DNA from: Opitutia bacterium Tous-C10FEB | GTDB lineage: Bacteria > Verrucomicrobiota > Verrucomicrobiia > Opitutales > Opitutaceae | NCBI GenBank assembly: GCA_002304425.1 | Contig: NEUY01000007.1 | Coordinates: 1 to 34,945, forward strand | Length of the DNA: 34,945 nucleotides | Direction: 5' to 3' | Shown: positions 1 to 9,903 of the stretch, one piece after another | Layout of the letters: the number at the start of each line of letters is the position of its first letter | How positions within the stretch are numbered: position 1 is the first letter of the stretch | Translations under genes and position numbers: made by a program | Notes under the pieces: model-generated | What the model was told of the DNA's origin: nothing | What the model saw: the letters and a program-made list of their open reading frames with translations, nothing else | Database searches by the model: none

Positions 1-2330
1 ACGGATTCCGTACCGCCGAGGCGGGCCCACAGTTCTGCCGCGAGATGGGGGGCAAAAGGCGCGAGTAAACGAAGCACATCCCGCAGCACCGCGAGGGGCA
101 GAGCCGGTTCTTTTTGCAGCGCGTTCAAGAGGATCATCATCTGAGAAATTGCGGTGTTGAAGCGCAGATTCTCGATGTCTTCGCCAACTTTCTTAATCGT
201 TTCATGCCGTAATTTTTCAGCATCAGGGGTCAGTGCGGCGGTCGAACTCAGGCGGGGGTTGAGTCCGCCTTCTTCATTCAGGCACTCTCGCCAGACTTTG
301 CGGAGGAATCGATGTACGCCTTCGATGCCTTGGGGATTCCACGGTTTCATCGCTTCGAGCGGTCCTAAGAACATCAGATACATCCGCAGTGAATCGGCAC
401 CGTAAGCGGCGATGATGTCGTCGGGATTAACTACATTGCCGCGGCTTTTCGACATCTTGACGCCATCCTCGCCGAGAATGATTCCTTGGTGGAAAAGTTT
501 CTGGAAGGGTTCGCTTTCCGGCACGACGCCCAAGTCGAAGAGAACTTTGTGCCAGAAACGGGCATACAGCAGATGCAGGACGGCGTGTTCGGCGCCACCA
601 ACATAAAGATCGGGCGTCCCCCAATAGCGCAAAGCCTCTGGGCTCGCAAGGGCTGTCGAATTTTTTGGATCGAGGTACCGTAAATAATACCAGCACGAGC
701 CGGCCCATTGGGGCATGGTATTGGTTTCGCGCCGCGCGCGCACCCAAGTTCCGTTCGTGGGCTTCGTTTGGGTAGCAGGCACACTGGCGCCCGTGTTAAC
801 TTCCAGCCAAATTTCGAGCCAAGCAGTTTCATTCGCCAAAGCGCTTTCGCCCGTGCCACTGGGGAGATAGGACTGTACCTCTGGCAAGGTTAAGGGCAGC
901 GCCGCATCGGGCAAGGGCAGCGCATAATGGGCAACCCCAGCTTCGAGGAAGGTGACCGGTTGGGTGGGTAAATCGCGGCGGGTGGTAGCGGCGATTTGAT
1001 AATCGGTGGCGCTGACCCAGGCGATGGGGAAGGGTTCGCCCCAATAACGCTGCCGAGAAAATAGCCAGTCGCGTAATTTGTAATTAATCGTGCGCTGGCC
1101 AATCCCACGGGCCGCTAGCGCCGCGGTAATTTTTTGTTTAGCCTCTGGCCAGGCGAGGCCATCATAGCCTGGCGAATTTATCAGCGAGCCGTCGCCCGTG
1201 TAGGGCAGCTCAACCGTGGCCTCTGCGGCCGCAATGACGCGAATGATCGGCAATGCATATTTAACGGCGAACTCATGATCGCGGTCATCATGCGCCGGCA
1301 CCGCCATGATCGCGCCCGTCCCATAACCCATCAGCACATAATCCGCGATCCAGATGGGCACGCGCGCTTGGTTGATCGGGTTAATCGCATAGCTGCCGCT
1401 AAAAATTCCGCTCTTATCTTTGGCTAAATCTGTCCGCTCAAGATCACTTTTGCTGGCGGTTTTCAGGCGATAAGCTTTGACCGCGTCGCGTTGGGCGGGG
1501 GCCGTCAAGCCATCGACCAAGGGATGCTCCGGTGCGATGACCATGTAGGTGCAGCCAAATAATGTATCGGGGCGAGTGGTAAAAACTTTTAGCGCCCCGA
1601 GGGTCGCCGTTTCGAGGGCAAACGAAATTTCGGCGCCTTCGCTGCGACCAATCCAAGCCTCCTGCATCCGTTTGGTGGAATCGGGCCAGTCGACGTCCTT
1701 CAGTCCATCGATCAATTGCTCGGCATAAGCCGTGATCCGCAAGACCCACTGGCGCAGATTGCGCCGTTCGACGGGGAAATTCCCCACTTCAGATTTGCCG
1801 TCAACGACTTCTTCATTGGCCAACACGGTGCGCAATTCAGGGCACCACCACACGGGGCGTTCATCGACGTACGCGAGACCTTTCTTGAAGAGCTGTAAAA
1901 AAATCCACTGCGTCCAACGAAAATATTTCGGATCGGTGGTGTCGACTTCACGCTCCCAGTCATAAGAAAATCCCAAGGCCTTAATTTGGCGCCGAAAATT
2001 GGTGATATTGTTTTGGGTATTGCTGGCGGGATGCGTGCCAGTTTTAACGGCATGTTGTTCGGCGGGCAGGCCAAAGGCATCCCAGCCGATGGGGTGGAGA
2101 ACATTGAAGCCACGGGCGCGTTTATAGCGGGCGAGAATATCGGTGGCGGTGTAGCCTTCCGGATGGCCAATATGTAAACCCGCCCCCGAGGGGTAGGGAA
2201 ACATGTCGAGGATGTAGTATTTCGGCAGCGGCGAAGGCTGGGGGGCCCGAAAAGCTTTGGTTTGATCCCAGAAAGATTGCCAATGGGGCTCGATCTGGAG
2301 AAAGTCGTAGTCTTTGCAATTAGTAGCCAT
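1..2330 (-). CDS. leuS: Leucyl-tRNA synthetase, C-terminal end cut by window
   Basis: Class I aminoacyl-tRNA synthetase that charges tRNA-Leu in the cytoplasm. Translating the minus strand from the ATG at 2328-2330 gives one uninterrupted frame to the left window edge, about 776 residues. The N-terminal part carries the HIGH signature ([14 protein letters not shown] at residues 53-56), followed by the leucine-specific editing region ([27 protein letters not shown]). The KMSKS signature ([10 protein letters not shown]) lies at residues 625-629, and the anticodon-binding helical domain follows. Bacterial LeuRS is usually 800-870 residues, so only the tail is missing. The start codon overlaps by one base the start codon of the divergent protease gene, so each gene's promoter must lie within the other's coding sequence. 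No frameshift or missing motif is visible. Confidence 0.97.
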   Translation of the reverse strand, partial: MATNCKDYDFLQIEPHWQSFWDQTKAFRAPQPSPLPKYYILDMFPYPSGAGLHIGHPEGYTATDILARYKRARGFNVLHPIGWDAFGLPAEQHAVKTGTHPASNTQNNITNFRRQIKALGFSYDWEREVDTTDPKYFRWTQWIFLQLFKKGLAYVDERPVWWCPELRTVLANEEVVDGKSEVGNFPVERRNLRQWVLRITAYAEQLIDGLKDVDWPDSTKRMQEAWIGRSEGAEISFALETATLGALKVFTTRPDTLFGCTYMVIAPEHPLVDGLTAPAQRDAVKAYRLKTASKSDLERTDLAKDKSGIFSGSYAINPINQARVPIWIADYVLMGYGTGAIMAVPAHDDRDHEFAVKYALPIIRVIAAAEATVELPYTGDGSLINSPGYDGLAWPEAKQKITAALAARGIGQRTINYKLRDWLFSRQRYWGEPFPIAWVSATDYQIAATTRRDLPTQPVTFLEAGVAHYALPLPDAALPLTLPEVQSYLPSGTGESALANETAWLEIWLEVNTGASVPATQTKPTNGTWVRARRETNTMPQWAGSCWYYLRYLDPKNSTALASPEALRYWGTPDLYVGGAEHAVLHLLYARFWHKVLFDLGVVPESEPFQKLFHQGIILGEDGVKMSKSRGNVVNPDDIIAAYGADSLRMYLMFLGPLEAMKPWNPQGIEGVHRFLRKVWRECLNEEGGLNPRLSSTAALTPDAEKLRHETIKKVGEDIENLRFNTAISQMMILLNALQKEPALPLAVLRDVLRLLAPFAPHLAAELWARLGGTES

Positions 2331-3703
2331 TGAATAGAATCCGCACATTGAGAGATTCCTTAGCACCGTCAACCATCCGCCGTCTACTGACGGGAGCGAC
2401 CGCTTTTCTCCTGCTTTCAGTCGTGGCCTCGGCGGCCATGAGTCGCGGTTTTAATCGCTTGCTCGAGGCGGTCGTGCGCATCGATGTCAGTGAGATCGAA
2501 TTTGAAGCGGGGTCCAAGCGCTTCACGGGGGGCATTGGCTCGGGGGTCATTATTTCGGCGGATGGACTCATTTTAACCAACGCGCACGTCGCGAGTCCGC
2601 AAGCGGTGACGATCTCCGTGACTTTAGCTAACCTGGAGCGGGTGAGCGCTAAGCTGGTGGGCTGGGATCATTGGACTGATTTAGCCGTCTTGCGCCTTGA
2701 TCTTGAGGAAATGCAGCGCCGCAAAATAAAATTTAAAGCCGCAGAATTTGGTGACTCGAGTGAGCTTTACGCGGGCCAGACCGTGTATGCGGTGGGCACG
2801 CCTTACGGTCTAGAGCGCACCCTGACCCGAGGAATTATTTCGAACACGAATCGGCCCTTTTCCGACACCCGCGGCGTGCGCGGTTACGAGACGGGGCTCT
2901 TTAATAATTGGCTGCAGACGGATGCCGCCATCAATCCTGGCAACAGCGGCGGCCCACTCGTCACAGAAAATGGTAAATTGGTGGGCATTAATTCTCGGGC
3001 TTACATTGGAGCGGAAAATTTGGGTTTCGCCATTCCCGCCAATGTGGCGCGGCGCGTTGCCGAGTCGTTAGCGCGCGAGGGCGGGATCATCCGTAGTTAC
3101 TTGGGTCTCGTGCCTGGGGTCTTGCAGGATTTGGAGAAATTTTACGCGCTCGCCGCCAATAATGGGCTGTTAATTAACGGCGTGGATCCGGGGTCACCCG
3201 CGGCGCGGGCTGGTCTACGCGCGGGTGATGTCGTTTTGGCGCTTAATGGGCAAAAACTTGACGGGCGTTTCCCAGAACAGCTTCCGCCAATCCAGCAAAC
3301 TATCGCCAGCCTGCCGGTCGGTACGGCGGTTGTGTTGACGGTCAAACGCGGGGCGCAGCTGCTCGCCTTAACCATGGTGACGGAAAAGCTCGAGAGCCGC
3401 GTGGGCGAGGAATGGGCTTTTGAGCAGTGGGGCCTGAGTGTGCGCAAGGTGACGCGCGCCTTTGCTCGCGAGAATCAGTTAACTGACGAATCCGGGGTGG
3501 TGGTGCTCGGGGTGCAGCCTGGTTATCCGGCCGCGGAGGCGGGGCTCGCGCGGGGGGACATTATCACTAAAATTGGCACCGCGCCCGTAGCCGAGCTGGG
3601 GCAACTCAAAGCGATTTATGCGCGTTATGAAACTAAACCAAGCCCGCAGCTCATCGAGGCACAGCGCAATCGGCAGATTTCGCTCTACGTGATTAAGCCA
3701 TGA
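2330..3703 (+). CDS. HtrA/DegP-type periplasmic serine protease, two PDZ domains
   Basis: Trypsin-fold protease of the HtrA/Deg family, expected to act on misfolded or specific proteins in the periplasm. A TTG start gives a credible signal peptide ([20 protein letters not shown], residues 17-36); another TTG six codons later is an alternative. The full catalytic triad is visible: His86 in LTNAHVA, Asp117 in [11 protein letters not shown], Ser206 in [12 protein letters not shown] domains lie at about 256-350 and 360-455, each with a carboxylate-binding core region ([26 protein letters not shown]). The length of 457 residues is normal for the family. The gene overlaps the next gene by ATGA (3700-3703), which suggests translational coupling to a catalytically dead paralogue. 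No Shine-Dalgarno is seen, since upstream bases belong to leuS. Confidence 0.93.
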   Translation: MNRIRTLRDSLAPSTIRRLLTGATAFLLLSVVASAAMSRGFNRLLEAVVRIDVSEIEFEAGSKRFTGGIGSGVIISADGLILTNAHVASPQAVTISVTLANLERVSAKLVGWDHWTDLAVLRLDLEEMQRRKIKFKAAEFGDSSELYAGQTVYAVGTPYGLERTLTRGIISNTNRPFSDTRGVRGYETGLFNNWLQTDAAINPGNSGGPLVTENGKLVGINSRAYIGAENLGFAIPANVARRVAESLAREGGIIRSYLGLVPGVLQDLEKFYALAANNGLLINGVDPGSPAARAGLRAGDVVLALNGQKLDGRFPEQLPPIQQTIASLPVGTAVVLTVKRGAQLLALTMVTEKLESRVGEEWAFEQWGLSVRKVTRAFARENQLTDESGVVVLGVQPGYPAAEAGLARGDIITKIGTAPVAELGQLKAIYARYETKPSPQLIEAQRNRQISLYVIKP

Positions 3704-5082
3704 GATTCTGGCGGCATTTATTTCTGCAGACTTGGGTCATGGCTTTGCCGCTCAGCGGCGCGGGCCTCTCTGAACTTTTTAACGAGCGAATCAAAGCAGT
3801 GGTCGCCGTAGAATTTTTTGTGCAGTCAGAAATCGAACGCCAGCCGGTGTTCGTTTTAGGCACGGTCATCGATGGGCAGGGCACGATCATCGTGCCCGCG
3901 GCGGCGATTTTGCCCAACGTTGCGCCTGATCAACTCAAGGATTTTAAAGTTTACCGCCCGGGTAGCACGGAGGCCGCGCAGGCGGAATATTTGGGGCAAG
4001 ATGCTTTCACCGGTTGGCATTATTTGCGCGTTGAAGCTAAGCTCCGACCGGCCTTAGTGCCCATCACGCATTTTCCCGCGGTGACAACTGATCCGGCGAT
4101 GAGCGATGAGTTGTGGGGCATTGGGCTACGGAATAAGGATGAGGATTTTTTACCTTATTTTTTAAGCGCGCGGGTTGCCACGGTCATGAAGCTGCCGCAG
4201 AAAACCGCGATTCTCGGCACCGAGGTCGCGGGTCCAGGTCTGCCAGTATTTGATCAGGCTGGGCGATTTGCGGGTTTAGCCCAAACTTCCTTTGGCCAAA
4301 ACTACTTACTCTTTTCCCGCAATCAGCACGGCAATCCGATTTTGCTGATCAATGTTGAGGAAAGCAGCGTTGTCCTCCTGGCGGCGGAAGTTTTGCCCCA
4401 TCTTGGCCGAGTCCCGCGTTCGATCACGGGCCGCCCCATTGCTTGGCTCGGCGTTTATGGTCTGCAGGCGATGGATCCTGAAGTCGCCAAGCTGCTTCAG
4501 CTTGAAAATAAATCGGGAGTTGTCGTGAGCGATATTCTGGCGGGCAGTCCCGCCGCGCGCGCGGGCCTGCAAGAACGTGATATCGTCCTCGCGATCGATG
4601 GCCAACCGTTGCCACGCCTTAAACCCGATCGCGTCGTCGTGGGTTACTTTAGTCAGGCGATACTGCAGCGGCAGCCCGGCGATGCGATTATTTTAAACGT
4701 CTGGCGCGGGACGCAGCACCAGGCGATCACGGTTCATTTAGGCGAAGAGCCTAAGCTGAGCCGCGAGGCCGATCGTCATTATTTTGAGCGGTTGGGCTTT
4801 ACGATTCGAGAATTTCTCATCGCGGACAGTATCCTGCAGCGCACTAAACCCACGGAGGCACAGGGGGTGGTCGTGCATTTTGTGAAACCGGGAAGCCAAG
4901 TAGCCACTGTCGGTTTGCGCCCTGACGATTGGATCCGCGAGATCGATGGGGATGAAATCAAGAGTTATGCGCAAGCCGTGGCTAAGCTTAGAAGTATCGA
5001 AGCGGAAAAAAACCGCGCCGAATTCATTTTGCTTGTCAGCCGCGCCGGCGAAACTTCCGTGCTGCGCGTTAAACTTAATTAA
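3700..5082 (+). CDS. Catalytically inactive HtrA paralogue with two PDZ domains
   Basis: A 460-residue protein with the same layout as the preceding protease: N-terminal hydrophobic export signal, trypsin-like region about 30-235, then PDZ domains at about 245-350 and 358-455 ([13 protein letters not shown] is nearly identical to the first PDZ of its neighbour). Aligned by eye, none of the three catalytic residues is kept. The His position is Ala68 (VPAAAIL in place of TNAHVAS), the Asp position is Gly105 (DAFTGWHYLR in place of [10 protein letters not shown]), and the GNSGGPL loop is replaced by GPGLPVF without Ser. The start ATG lies in the ATGA overlap with the protease stop. I infer an adaptor, chaperone or regulator forming a complex with the active protease; substrate and partner are unknown. 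The frame is intact and PDZ motifs are conserved, which argues against a decaying pseudogene. Confidence 0.9.
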   Translation: MRFWRHLFLQTWVMALPLSGAGLSELFNERIKAVVAVEFFVQSEIERQPVFVLGTVIDGQGTIIVPAAAILPNVAPDQLKDFKVYRPGSTEAAQAEYLGQDAFTGWHYLRVEAKLRPALVPITHFPAVTTDPAMSDELWGIGLRNKDEDFLPYFLSARVATVMKLPQKTAILGTEVAGPGLPVFDQAGRFAGLAQTSFGQNYLLFSRNQHGNPILLINVEESSVVLLAAEVLPHLGRVPRSITGRPIAWLGVYGLQAMDPEVAKLLQLENKSGVVVSDILAGSPAARAGLQERDIVLAIDGQPLPRLKPDRVVVGYFSQAILQRQPGDAIILNVWRGTQHQAITVHLGEEPKLSREADRHYFERLGFTIREFLIADSILQRTKPTEAQGVVVHFVKPGSQVATVGLRPDDWIREIDGDEIKSYAQAVAKLRSIEAEKNRAEFILLVSRAGETSVLRVKLN

Positions 5083-5153
5083 TCATGAGTGCCTTGCCTC
5101 AAAATGATGCGCCAGCTTGCTCCGAGGGACGGGTTGGGGTTAATTAAATTCTT

Positions 5154-5750
5154 ATGTTTACCGGAATCATTGAAGAAGTCGGTCAGGTGGGGACTTTCAC
5201 CCTCGGGACGGATGCTTGGAAGCTGCAGGTCGCGGCGGTTAAAACTTCCGCGCAGGTCGCCCTCGGGGATAGCGTCGCGGTCAACGGGTGCTGCCTGACC
5301 GTAACGCGATTTGCGGCGGGCCAGTTGTGGTTTGACGTGCTCGCCGAGACGCGGCGGCTGACCAATTTTGCTGAACTTCAGTCCGGGGCGGCCGTGAATC
5401 TTGAGTTGAGTTTGCGGCCGACCAGTCGCCTGGGCGGGCATTTTGTGACCGGTCATATTGATGGGCTGGGGCGCATTGCGGTGCTCGAGTCGCGCGGCTC
5501 GGATTATTATTTGCGCGTAACTATACCCGTAGGCTTTGACCGCTATTTGGTCGTCAAAGGTTCCGTCGCGATTGACGGAATTTCGCTGACGGTCGCGGAG
5601 GTAACGTCGGATGCTTTTGCCGTGTGGTTAATACCCACCACGCTTGCCGCGACTAATATTAAGCATAAAAAAATAGGGGACGCGGTTAATTTGGAATTCG
5701 ATCTTTTGGCCAAGTACGTGGAAAAACTGACCGCACCGCGCGCGGTTTAA
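5154..5750 (+). CDS. ribE: Riboflavin synthase, alpha subunit
   Basis: Catalyses dismutation of two 6,7-dimethyl-8-ribityllumazine molecules to riboflavin in the cytoplasm. The protein begins with the family hallmark MFTGIIEEVG. It has the two tandem lumazine-binding repeats expected: residues 1 to about 95 (DSVAVNGCCLTVT) and about 96-190 (GGHFVTGHIDGLG, KGSVAIDGISLTV). The length of 198 residues is typical. It follows the inactive HtrA paralogue by 71 bases and is 7 bases before the uracil-DNA glycosylase gene, so it is probably cotranscribed with both, although it has no functional tie to them. No Shine-Dalgarno precedes the ATG; the bases just upstream are ATTCTT. The symbol is ribE in many genomes and ribC in E. 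coli. Confidence 0.96.
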   Translation: MFTGIIEEVGQVGTFTLGTDAWKLQVAAVKTSAQVALGDSVAVNGCCLTVTRFAAGQLWFDVLAETRRLTNFAELQSGAAVNLELSLRPTSRLGGHFVTGHIDGLGRIAVLESRGSDYYLRVTIPVGFDRYLVVKGSVAIDGISLTVAEVTSDAFAVWLIPTTLAATNIKHKKIGDAVNLEFDLLAKYVEKLTAPRAV

Positions 5751-5757
5751 TTCAGCC

Positions 5758-6660
5758 GTGACTCCCCGCGATCAACTCTTAGCGCTCAATGATGAACTCC
5801 GTCGCCTGAAGGCGAGCGGTCAACGGACGGTGCCCGTGGCGCTGGAGAGTTTAGCCCAGTTGCAAGCCGCGGTTCGGGCCAATCAGGGGGGCGGGGAGAC
5901 CGTCGCCGCGGTTGCGGCGGTGCCGCCGATGGCCGCCGTTGATCGGAGAAATGAGTTACGACCATCTGCTCCGATTGCCCCCGTAAAAATCTTGCAAATG
6001 CCACCACCGATTCAGTTGCCCGCGGGGGATAAGGCCACGCGGTGGACGGCGCTACGTGAACTCATTTTGCATGATCCGGTGGGGCGAGCCCAGCTATCTT
6101 CTGAGGGAAAAATAGTTTTTGGGGTGGGCGATCTTAATGCCTCCATCTTTTTTTGCGCGGAGGCGCCGGGGCCGGAAGAGGCAAGTGCGGGCGAGCCCTT
6201 TGTCGGGCCTTCTGGTCAGTTGCTCACTAAAATGATTCAGGGGATGGGCTTGAAACGGGAGGAGGTCTATCTCAGCTATATCATGAATTGGCGGCCAGCC
6301 GTTCCGGCCGGCGCCAGTCTTGGTGCCACCGATAATCGGACGCCGACGACCGAAGAACTGCATTACGGTCTGCCCTATTTAAGAGCCCAGCTCGAGATTG
6401 TGCAGCCTCGGATGATTGTGGCTCTGGGCAAAACGGCCGCGGGTGGCTTATTGGGCGCTAGCAGTTTTAAAACTTTGGGCGAAGTTAAAGGACGCTGGCA
6501 TGAATTCGCCGGCATTCCGGTGATGGTCACGTATCATCCGTCCTATATTTTGCGCGACAATAGCAAGCGGTCAAAACGGGCCATCTGGGAAGATTTTCTG
6601 CAGGTGATGGAGCGGGCGAGTTTGCCCGTCTCAGCCAAAGTTAAGGCATATTATCTCTAG
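5758..6660 (+). CDS. Uracil-DNA glycosylase, family 4/5-like, without Fe-S cysteines
   Basis: Removes uracil from DNA to start base-excision repair. The catalytic domain spans about 95-285. Motif A is AEAPGPEE (134-141), followed by GEPFVGPSGQLL; the middle has NRTPTTEEL and VALGKTAA; motif B is YHPSYILRD (259-267). Family 4 enzymes normally hold a 4Fe-4S cluster through four cysteines. Here the protein contains a single Cys (Cys133). The usual CxxC site near residues 105-108 reads HDPV, and the usual Cys before RPP is Trp178 (NWRPAVP). The first 90 residues are an Ala/Pro-rich extension of unknown role. The GTG at 5758 is used because it is the first in-frame start after the ribE stop. The superfamily assignment is secure; the exact family is not. 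Confidence 0.85.
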   Translation: MTPRDQLLALNDELRRLKASGQRTVPVALESLAQLQAAVRANQGGGETVAAVAAVPPMAAVDRRNELRPSAPIAPVKILQMPPPIQLPAGDKATRWTALRELILHDPVGRAQLSSEGKIVFGVGDLNASIFFCAEAPGPEEASAGEPFVGPSGQLLTKMIQGMGLKREEVYLSYIMNWRPAVPAGASLGATDNRTPTTEELHYGLPYLRAQLEIVQPRMIVALGKTAAGGLLGASSFKTLGEVKGRWHEFAGIPVMVTYHPSYILRDNSKRSKRAIWEDFLQVMERASLPVSAKVKAYYL

Positions 6661-6735
6661 CTGCATCGGTCCTTGGCGACCGCCGGGAGAAAAGGCGGGC
6701 AGCGCAGATCCATAATTAGCTAGAAAAGCTAAAAA

Positions 6736-7092
6736 CTAGTGGCTGGTGATGCTGGCCGTCAAAGCTTCGGCCACGCGCCCATATTCCGCTAGCAGTGCTT
6801 TGACGTTAGCTACCGTGGCACCACCTAAGGGCGCGGCTAACTCCAGCTCGTGCGCTAGCTGGGCAAGCTGGGTGGCCCCAAAATTACCGGAGCTCCCCTT
6901 AATCGAGTGGGCAAGCCGGCTCACGGTCAGCCCATCGCCAGCGGCTAAGGCTTGCTCCAGTTGGGCCAAGAGAAGCGGAGTGTCTTGGAGGTAGAGGGTA
7001 ATGATTTCCCGTAAAAAATCATCACTGCCGGCCGTACTTAATTCTTGCAGCGCCGCAATGGCTCGCTGGTCGATGGCGGAATGGTCTGGCAT
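6736..7092 (-). CDS. Stand-alone histidine phosphotransfer (HPt) protein
   Basis: A single four-helix HPt domain of 118 residues. The phospho-acceptor motif LAHSIKGSSGNFGA places the active His at residue 62. HPt proteins relay phosphate between the receiver domain of a hybrid sensor kinase and a final response regulator in the cytoplasm. No kinase or regulator is present nearby, so this is an orphan relay protein whose partners cannot be deduced here. The gene is convergent with the glycosylase gene and divergent from metK, from which about 190 bases separate it. It lacks a Shine-Dalgarno (ACACCT before ATG). Confidence 0.9.
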   Translation of the reverse strand: MPDHSAIDQRAIAALQELSTAGSDDFLREIITLYLQDTPLLLAQLEQALAAGDGLTVSRLAHSIKGSSGNFGATQLAQLAHELELAAPLGGATVANVKALLAEYGRVAEALTASITSH

Positions 7093-7213
7093 AGGTGTTA
7101 CTTGCTATCGGCGCAATTGACCGGTCGTTGAATTTTTTCCGCCAGTGGTTTTGCCCAAGGCAGCTGGAGCCGGTCGGTTAGCGCGATTTTTCCCACTATT
7201 TACATACATATCA

Positions 7214-7219
7214 TATAAT
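7214..7219 (+). promoter_or_regulatory. Candidate -10 element upstream of metK
   Basis: A perfect TATAAT hexamer sits in an AT-rich stretch 63 bases before the metK ATG, in the only sizeable noncoding leader of the left part (7093-7282). No good TTGACA box lies 16-18 bases upstream; the nearest TTTACA (7199-7204) is too close. The -10 is therefore suggestive only. I see no fold that I can match to a known SAM riboswitch class in the leader. Confidence 0.4.
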
Positions 7220-7282
7220 CCAGATACGTTGATATTCTACTTGCAGTGCAGACCGCGGCGGCTTTTTTTGGCGGCTACCTCT

Positions 7283-8449
7283 ATGGCAAACACATTCGTA
7301 TTTTCATCTGAATCAGTAGGCGAAGGTCATCCCGACAAAGTGGCTGACCTTATTTCCGATAGCGTCCTGGACGCTTGCTTGGCGCAGGACCGCACCAGTC
7401 GCGTCGCGTGTGAAACGATGGTTAAATCAAATATGGTCATCTTGGCCGGTGAGATCACGACCAAGGCTCAGCTTAATTATGAAGCGATCGTTCGGGCCGC
7501 GATTCGCGATATCGGCTACGTCAATAGCGACGATGTGTTCCACGCGGATACCGTTTTCATCAATAACTACCTCACCCGTCAGTCCCCCGATATTTCTCAG
7601 GGTGTCGACGCCAAGAAGGCGAAAGGCAAGAAAACCGCCGAGCAAGGCGCGGGCGATCAAGGTCTGATGTTTGGCTATGCCTGCACCGAGACCCCTGAGT
7701 TGATGCCGACGCCAGTGATGTTTGCCCATCGCTTGGGTCGCAAGCTCACGCAGATTCGCAAAAGCGGCAAAGTTGACTGGTTGCGCCCTGATGCGAAGTC
7801 GCAGGTTTCAATTCGCTACGAAAATGATAAGCCGGTCGCGGTTGAGAACGTCGTGATCTCCACGCAGCACACGGCGGATGTTTCGCATAGCAAAATTGAA
7901 AGCTACCTAATTGACGAGGTGGTCAAAAAGGTAATTCCCGCTCGGTTACTCACCAAGAAGACTCAATTTTTGATTAATCCTACCGGTCGCTTTGTGGTCG
8001 GTGGGCCGCAGGGTGACTCCGGTCTGACTGGTCGCAAAATCATCGTCGATACCTACGGTGGTTGGGGCCGCCATGGGGGCGGTGCTTTCTCCGGCAAGGA
8101 TCCCTCGAAGGTCGATCGCTCGGCGGCCTATATGTGCCGTTGGGTCGCCAAGAATATTGTGGCCGCGGGCCTCGCCGACCTCGCTGAACTACAAGTCGCC
8201 TACGCCATTGGCTATCCTGATCCGGTGAGTGTCTACGTTGACACGATGGGTACGGGCAAAGTCTCGGACGAGAAAATTGCGCGGGCCGTCACGAAGATTT
8301 TCGGCTTCAAGCCAGCGGAAATTATTCAGCAGCTGAACCTGCTCCGGCCGATTTATCGGCAGACGACTAATTACGGTCACTTCGGCAAGGCGGGTCTGCC
8401 GTGGGAACAAACCAACAAAGTCGCCGCCCTGCGCGCTGTCCTCCGTTAA
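7283..8449 (+). CDS. metK: S-adenosylmethionine synthetase
   Basis: Makes S-adenosylmethionine from methionine and ATP in the cytoplasm. The start at 7283 gives [19 protein letters not shown], the normal N-terminus. The open frame extends 46 codons further upstream, but that extension is unlike the family and would overlap the putative promoter. Signature regions are [26 protein letters not shown] (ATP-binding) and [19 protein letters not shown] near the C-terminus. The length of 388 residues is typical. A Lys-rich stretch just before GAGDQG ([12 protein letters not shown]) is seen in some lineages. It lies 19 bases ahead of ahcY, so the two form a methyl-cycle operon ending at the terminator at 9904. 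Upstream bases are ACCTCT rather than a Shine-Dalgarno. Confidence 0.97.
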   Translation: MANTFVFSSESVGEGHPDKVADLISDSVLDACLAQDRTSRVACETMVKSNMVILAGEITTKAQLNYEAIVRAAIRDIGYVNSDDVFHADTVFINNYLTRQSPDISQGVDAKKAKGKKTAEQGAGDQGLMFGYACTETPELMPTPVMFAHRLGRKLTQIRKSGKVDWLRPDAKSQVSIRYENDKPVAVENVVISTQHTADVSHSKIESYLIDEVVKKVIPARLLTKKTQFLINPTGRFVVGGPQGDSGLTGRKIIVDTYGGWGRHGGGAFSGKDPSKVDRSAAYMCRWVAKNIVAAGLADLAELQVAYAIGYPDPVSVYVDTMGTGKVSDEKIARAVTKIFGFKPAEIIQQLNLLRPIYRQTTNYGHFGKAGLPWEQTNKVAALRAVLR

Positions 8450-8468
8450 CCTTTTAACGATTATCTTT

Positions 8469-9893
8469 ATGCCTACTACTACCACGCGTCCCGCTCTCGA
8501 TTTTCACGTCAAAGACATTACCCTCGCCGATTGGGGGCGCAAAGAAATCTCGGTGGCCGAGCATGAAATGCCGGGCTTGATTTCCTGTCGCAAAAAATTT
8601 GGACCCGCTAAACCGCTGCAAGGCGTTCGGATCACGGGTTCGTTGCACATGACGATCCAGACGGCTGTCCTCATTGAAACCCTGAAAGAACTTGGCGCCG
8701 ATGTGCGTTGGGCTTCGTGTAATATTTTTTCCACCCAAGATCATGCGGCCGCCGCGATCGCGCAGACGGGCACGCCAGTTTTCGCCTGGAAGGGTGAAAC
8801 GCTCGAAGAGTACTGGGATCTGACGCTCCGCGCCATTGTCTTCCCTGGTGGGAAAGGCCCCCAGCTCGTGGTGGATGATGGTGGCGACGTTACCTTGCTG
8901 ATTCACAAAGGCTGCGAACTCGAAGAGGGGAGCGATTGGGTCAATACCACTTCCGGTTCACACGAAGAGCAGGTCATTAAAAATGTGCTCAAGCGGGTGC
9001 ATAAAGAAGATCCCCTCCGCTGGACCACCATGGCCAAGGAGTGGCGCGGCGTTTCTGAGGAAACCACGACGGGGGTTCACCGCCTCTACCAGATGATGGA
9101 GAAGGGTAAGCTTCGCGTGCCGGCCATTAACGTGAACGACTCGGTCACCAAATCGAAATTTGATAATCTTTACGGCTGCCGCGAATCGCTGGGTGACGGC
9201 CTCAAGCGCGCAACGGATGTCATGATCGCCGGCAAGGTCGCTTGTGTTTGCGGTTACGGCGACGTGGGCAAGGGCTCGGCCTTTTCCCTGAAGGGCTTCG
9301 GCGCCCGCGTGATCGTCACTGAAATTGATCCCATCAATGCTCTGCAGGCCGCGATGGAAGGCTTCGAGGTCAACACCTTGGAATCCACCCTCGGCACGGC
9401 GGATATTTACGTCACGACCACGGGGAACAAGGACATCATCACGCTCGAGCACATGCGGAAGATGAAGGATCAAGCCATCGTTTGTAACATTGGTCATTTC
9501 GATAACGAAATTCAAATTGATCGGCTGAACACTTCGGATGCGAAACGCACGACCATTAAGCCGCAATACGATCTCTATACCTTCCCGACCGGTAACAGTA
9601 TTTATATGTTAGCCGAGGGTCGTTTAGTGAATCTCGGCTGCGCGACCGGGCATCCGTCCTTCGTGATGTCAGCGAGCTTCACCAACCAAACGCTCGCGCA
9701 GCTCGATCTCTGGAAGAATAAAGACACTTACAAGGCCGGCGTGTACCGCCTGCCGAAGTATCTCGACGAGGAGGTCGCCCGGTTGCATCTCGATAAAATT
9801 GGGGCGAAACTCACCAAGCTCTCCAAGGAGCAAGCGGAGTATCTCGGCGTTCCCTTGGAGGGACCTTACAAGCCCGAGCATTATCGTTATTAA
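8469..9893 (+). CDS. ahcY: Adenosylhomocysteinase
   Basis: Hydrolyses S-adenosylhomocysteine to adenosine and homocysteine, relieving product inhibition of SAM-dependent methyltransferases. The 474-residue protein has the substrate-domain signatures ([34 protein letters not shown]). It also has [19 protein letters not shown], the NAD-binding loop [22 protein letters not shown] and the invariant C-terminal end KPEHYRY. The presence of ahcY directly after metK indicates use of the one-step hydrolase route rather than the Pfs/LuxS route, at least at this locus. A strong terminator follows 10 bases after the stop. Confidence 0.97.
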   Translation: MPTTTTRPALDFHVKDITLADWGRKEISVAEHEMPGLISCRKKFGPAKPLQGVRITGSLHMTIQTAVLIETLKELGADVRWASCNIFSTQDHAAAAIAQTGTPVFAWKGETLEEYWDLTLRAIVFPGGKGPQLVVDDGGDVTLLIHKGCELEEGSDWVNTTSGSHEEQVIKNVLKRVHKEDPLRWTTMAKEWRGVSEETTTGVHRLYQMMEKGKLRVPAINVNDSVTKSKFDNLYGCRESLGDGLKRATDVMIAGKVACVCGYGDVGKGSAFSLKGFGARVIVTEIDPINALQAAMEGFEVNTLESTLGTADIYVTTTGNKDIITLEHMRKMKDQAIVCNIGHFDNEIQIDRLNTSDAKRTTIKPQYDLYTFPTGNSIYMLAEGRLVNLGCATGHPSFVMSASFTNQTLAQLDLWKNKDTYKAGVYRLPKYLDEEVARLHLDKIGAKLTKLSKEQAEYLGVPLEGPYKPEHYRY

Positions 9894-9903
9894 TTAATGA
9901 CCC

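Noticed and set aside
6716-6732. TTAGCT/AGCTAA inverted repeat between the glycosylase and HPt genes
   Set aside because: Only 6 bp and AT-rich, with no T-run on either strand after the stem, so it is too weak to call a terminator.
7145-7282. 46-codon N-terminal extension of metK
   Set aside because: It is unlike the family N-terminus, and [19 protein letters not shown] from 7283 is canonical. The extension overlaps the AT-rich putative promoter.
7093-7282. SAM riboswitch upstream of metK
   Set aside because: Considered because of context, but I could not identify conserved core motifs or a convincing multi-helix fold by eye.
8958-9566. 202-residue minus-strand open frame inside ahcY
   Set aside because: Antisense shadow of a highly conserved enzyme.
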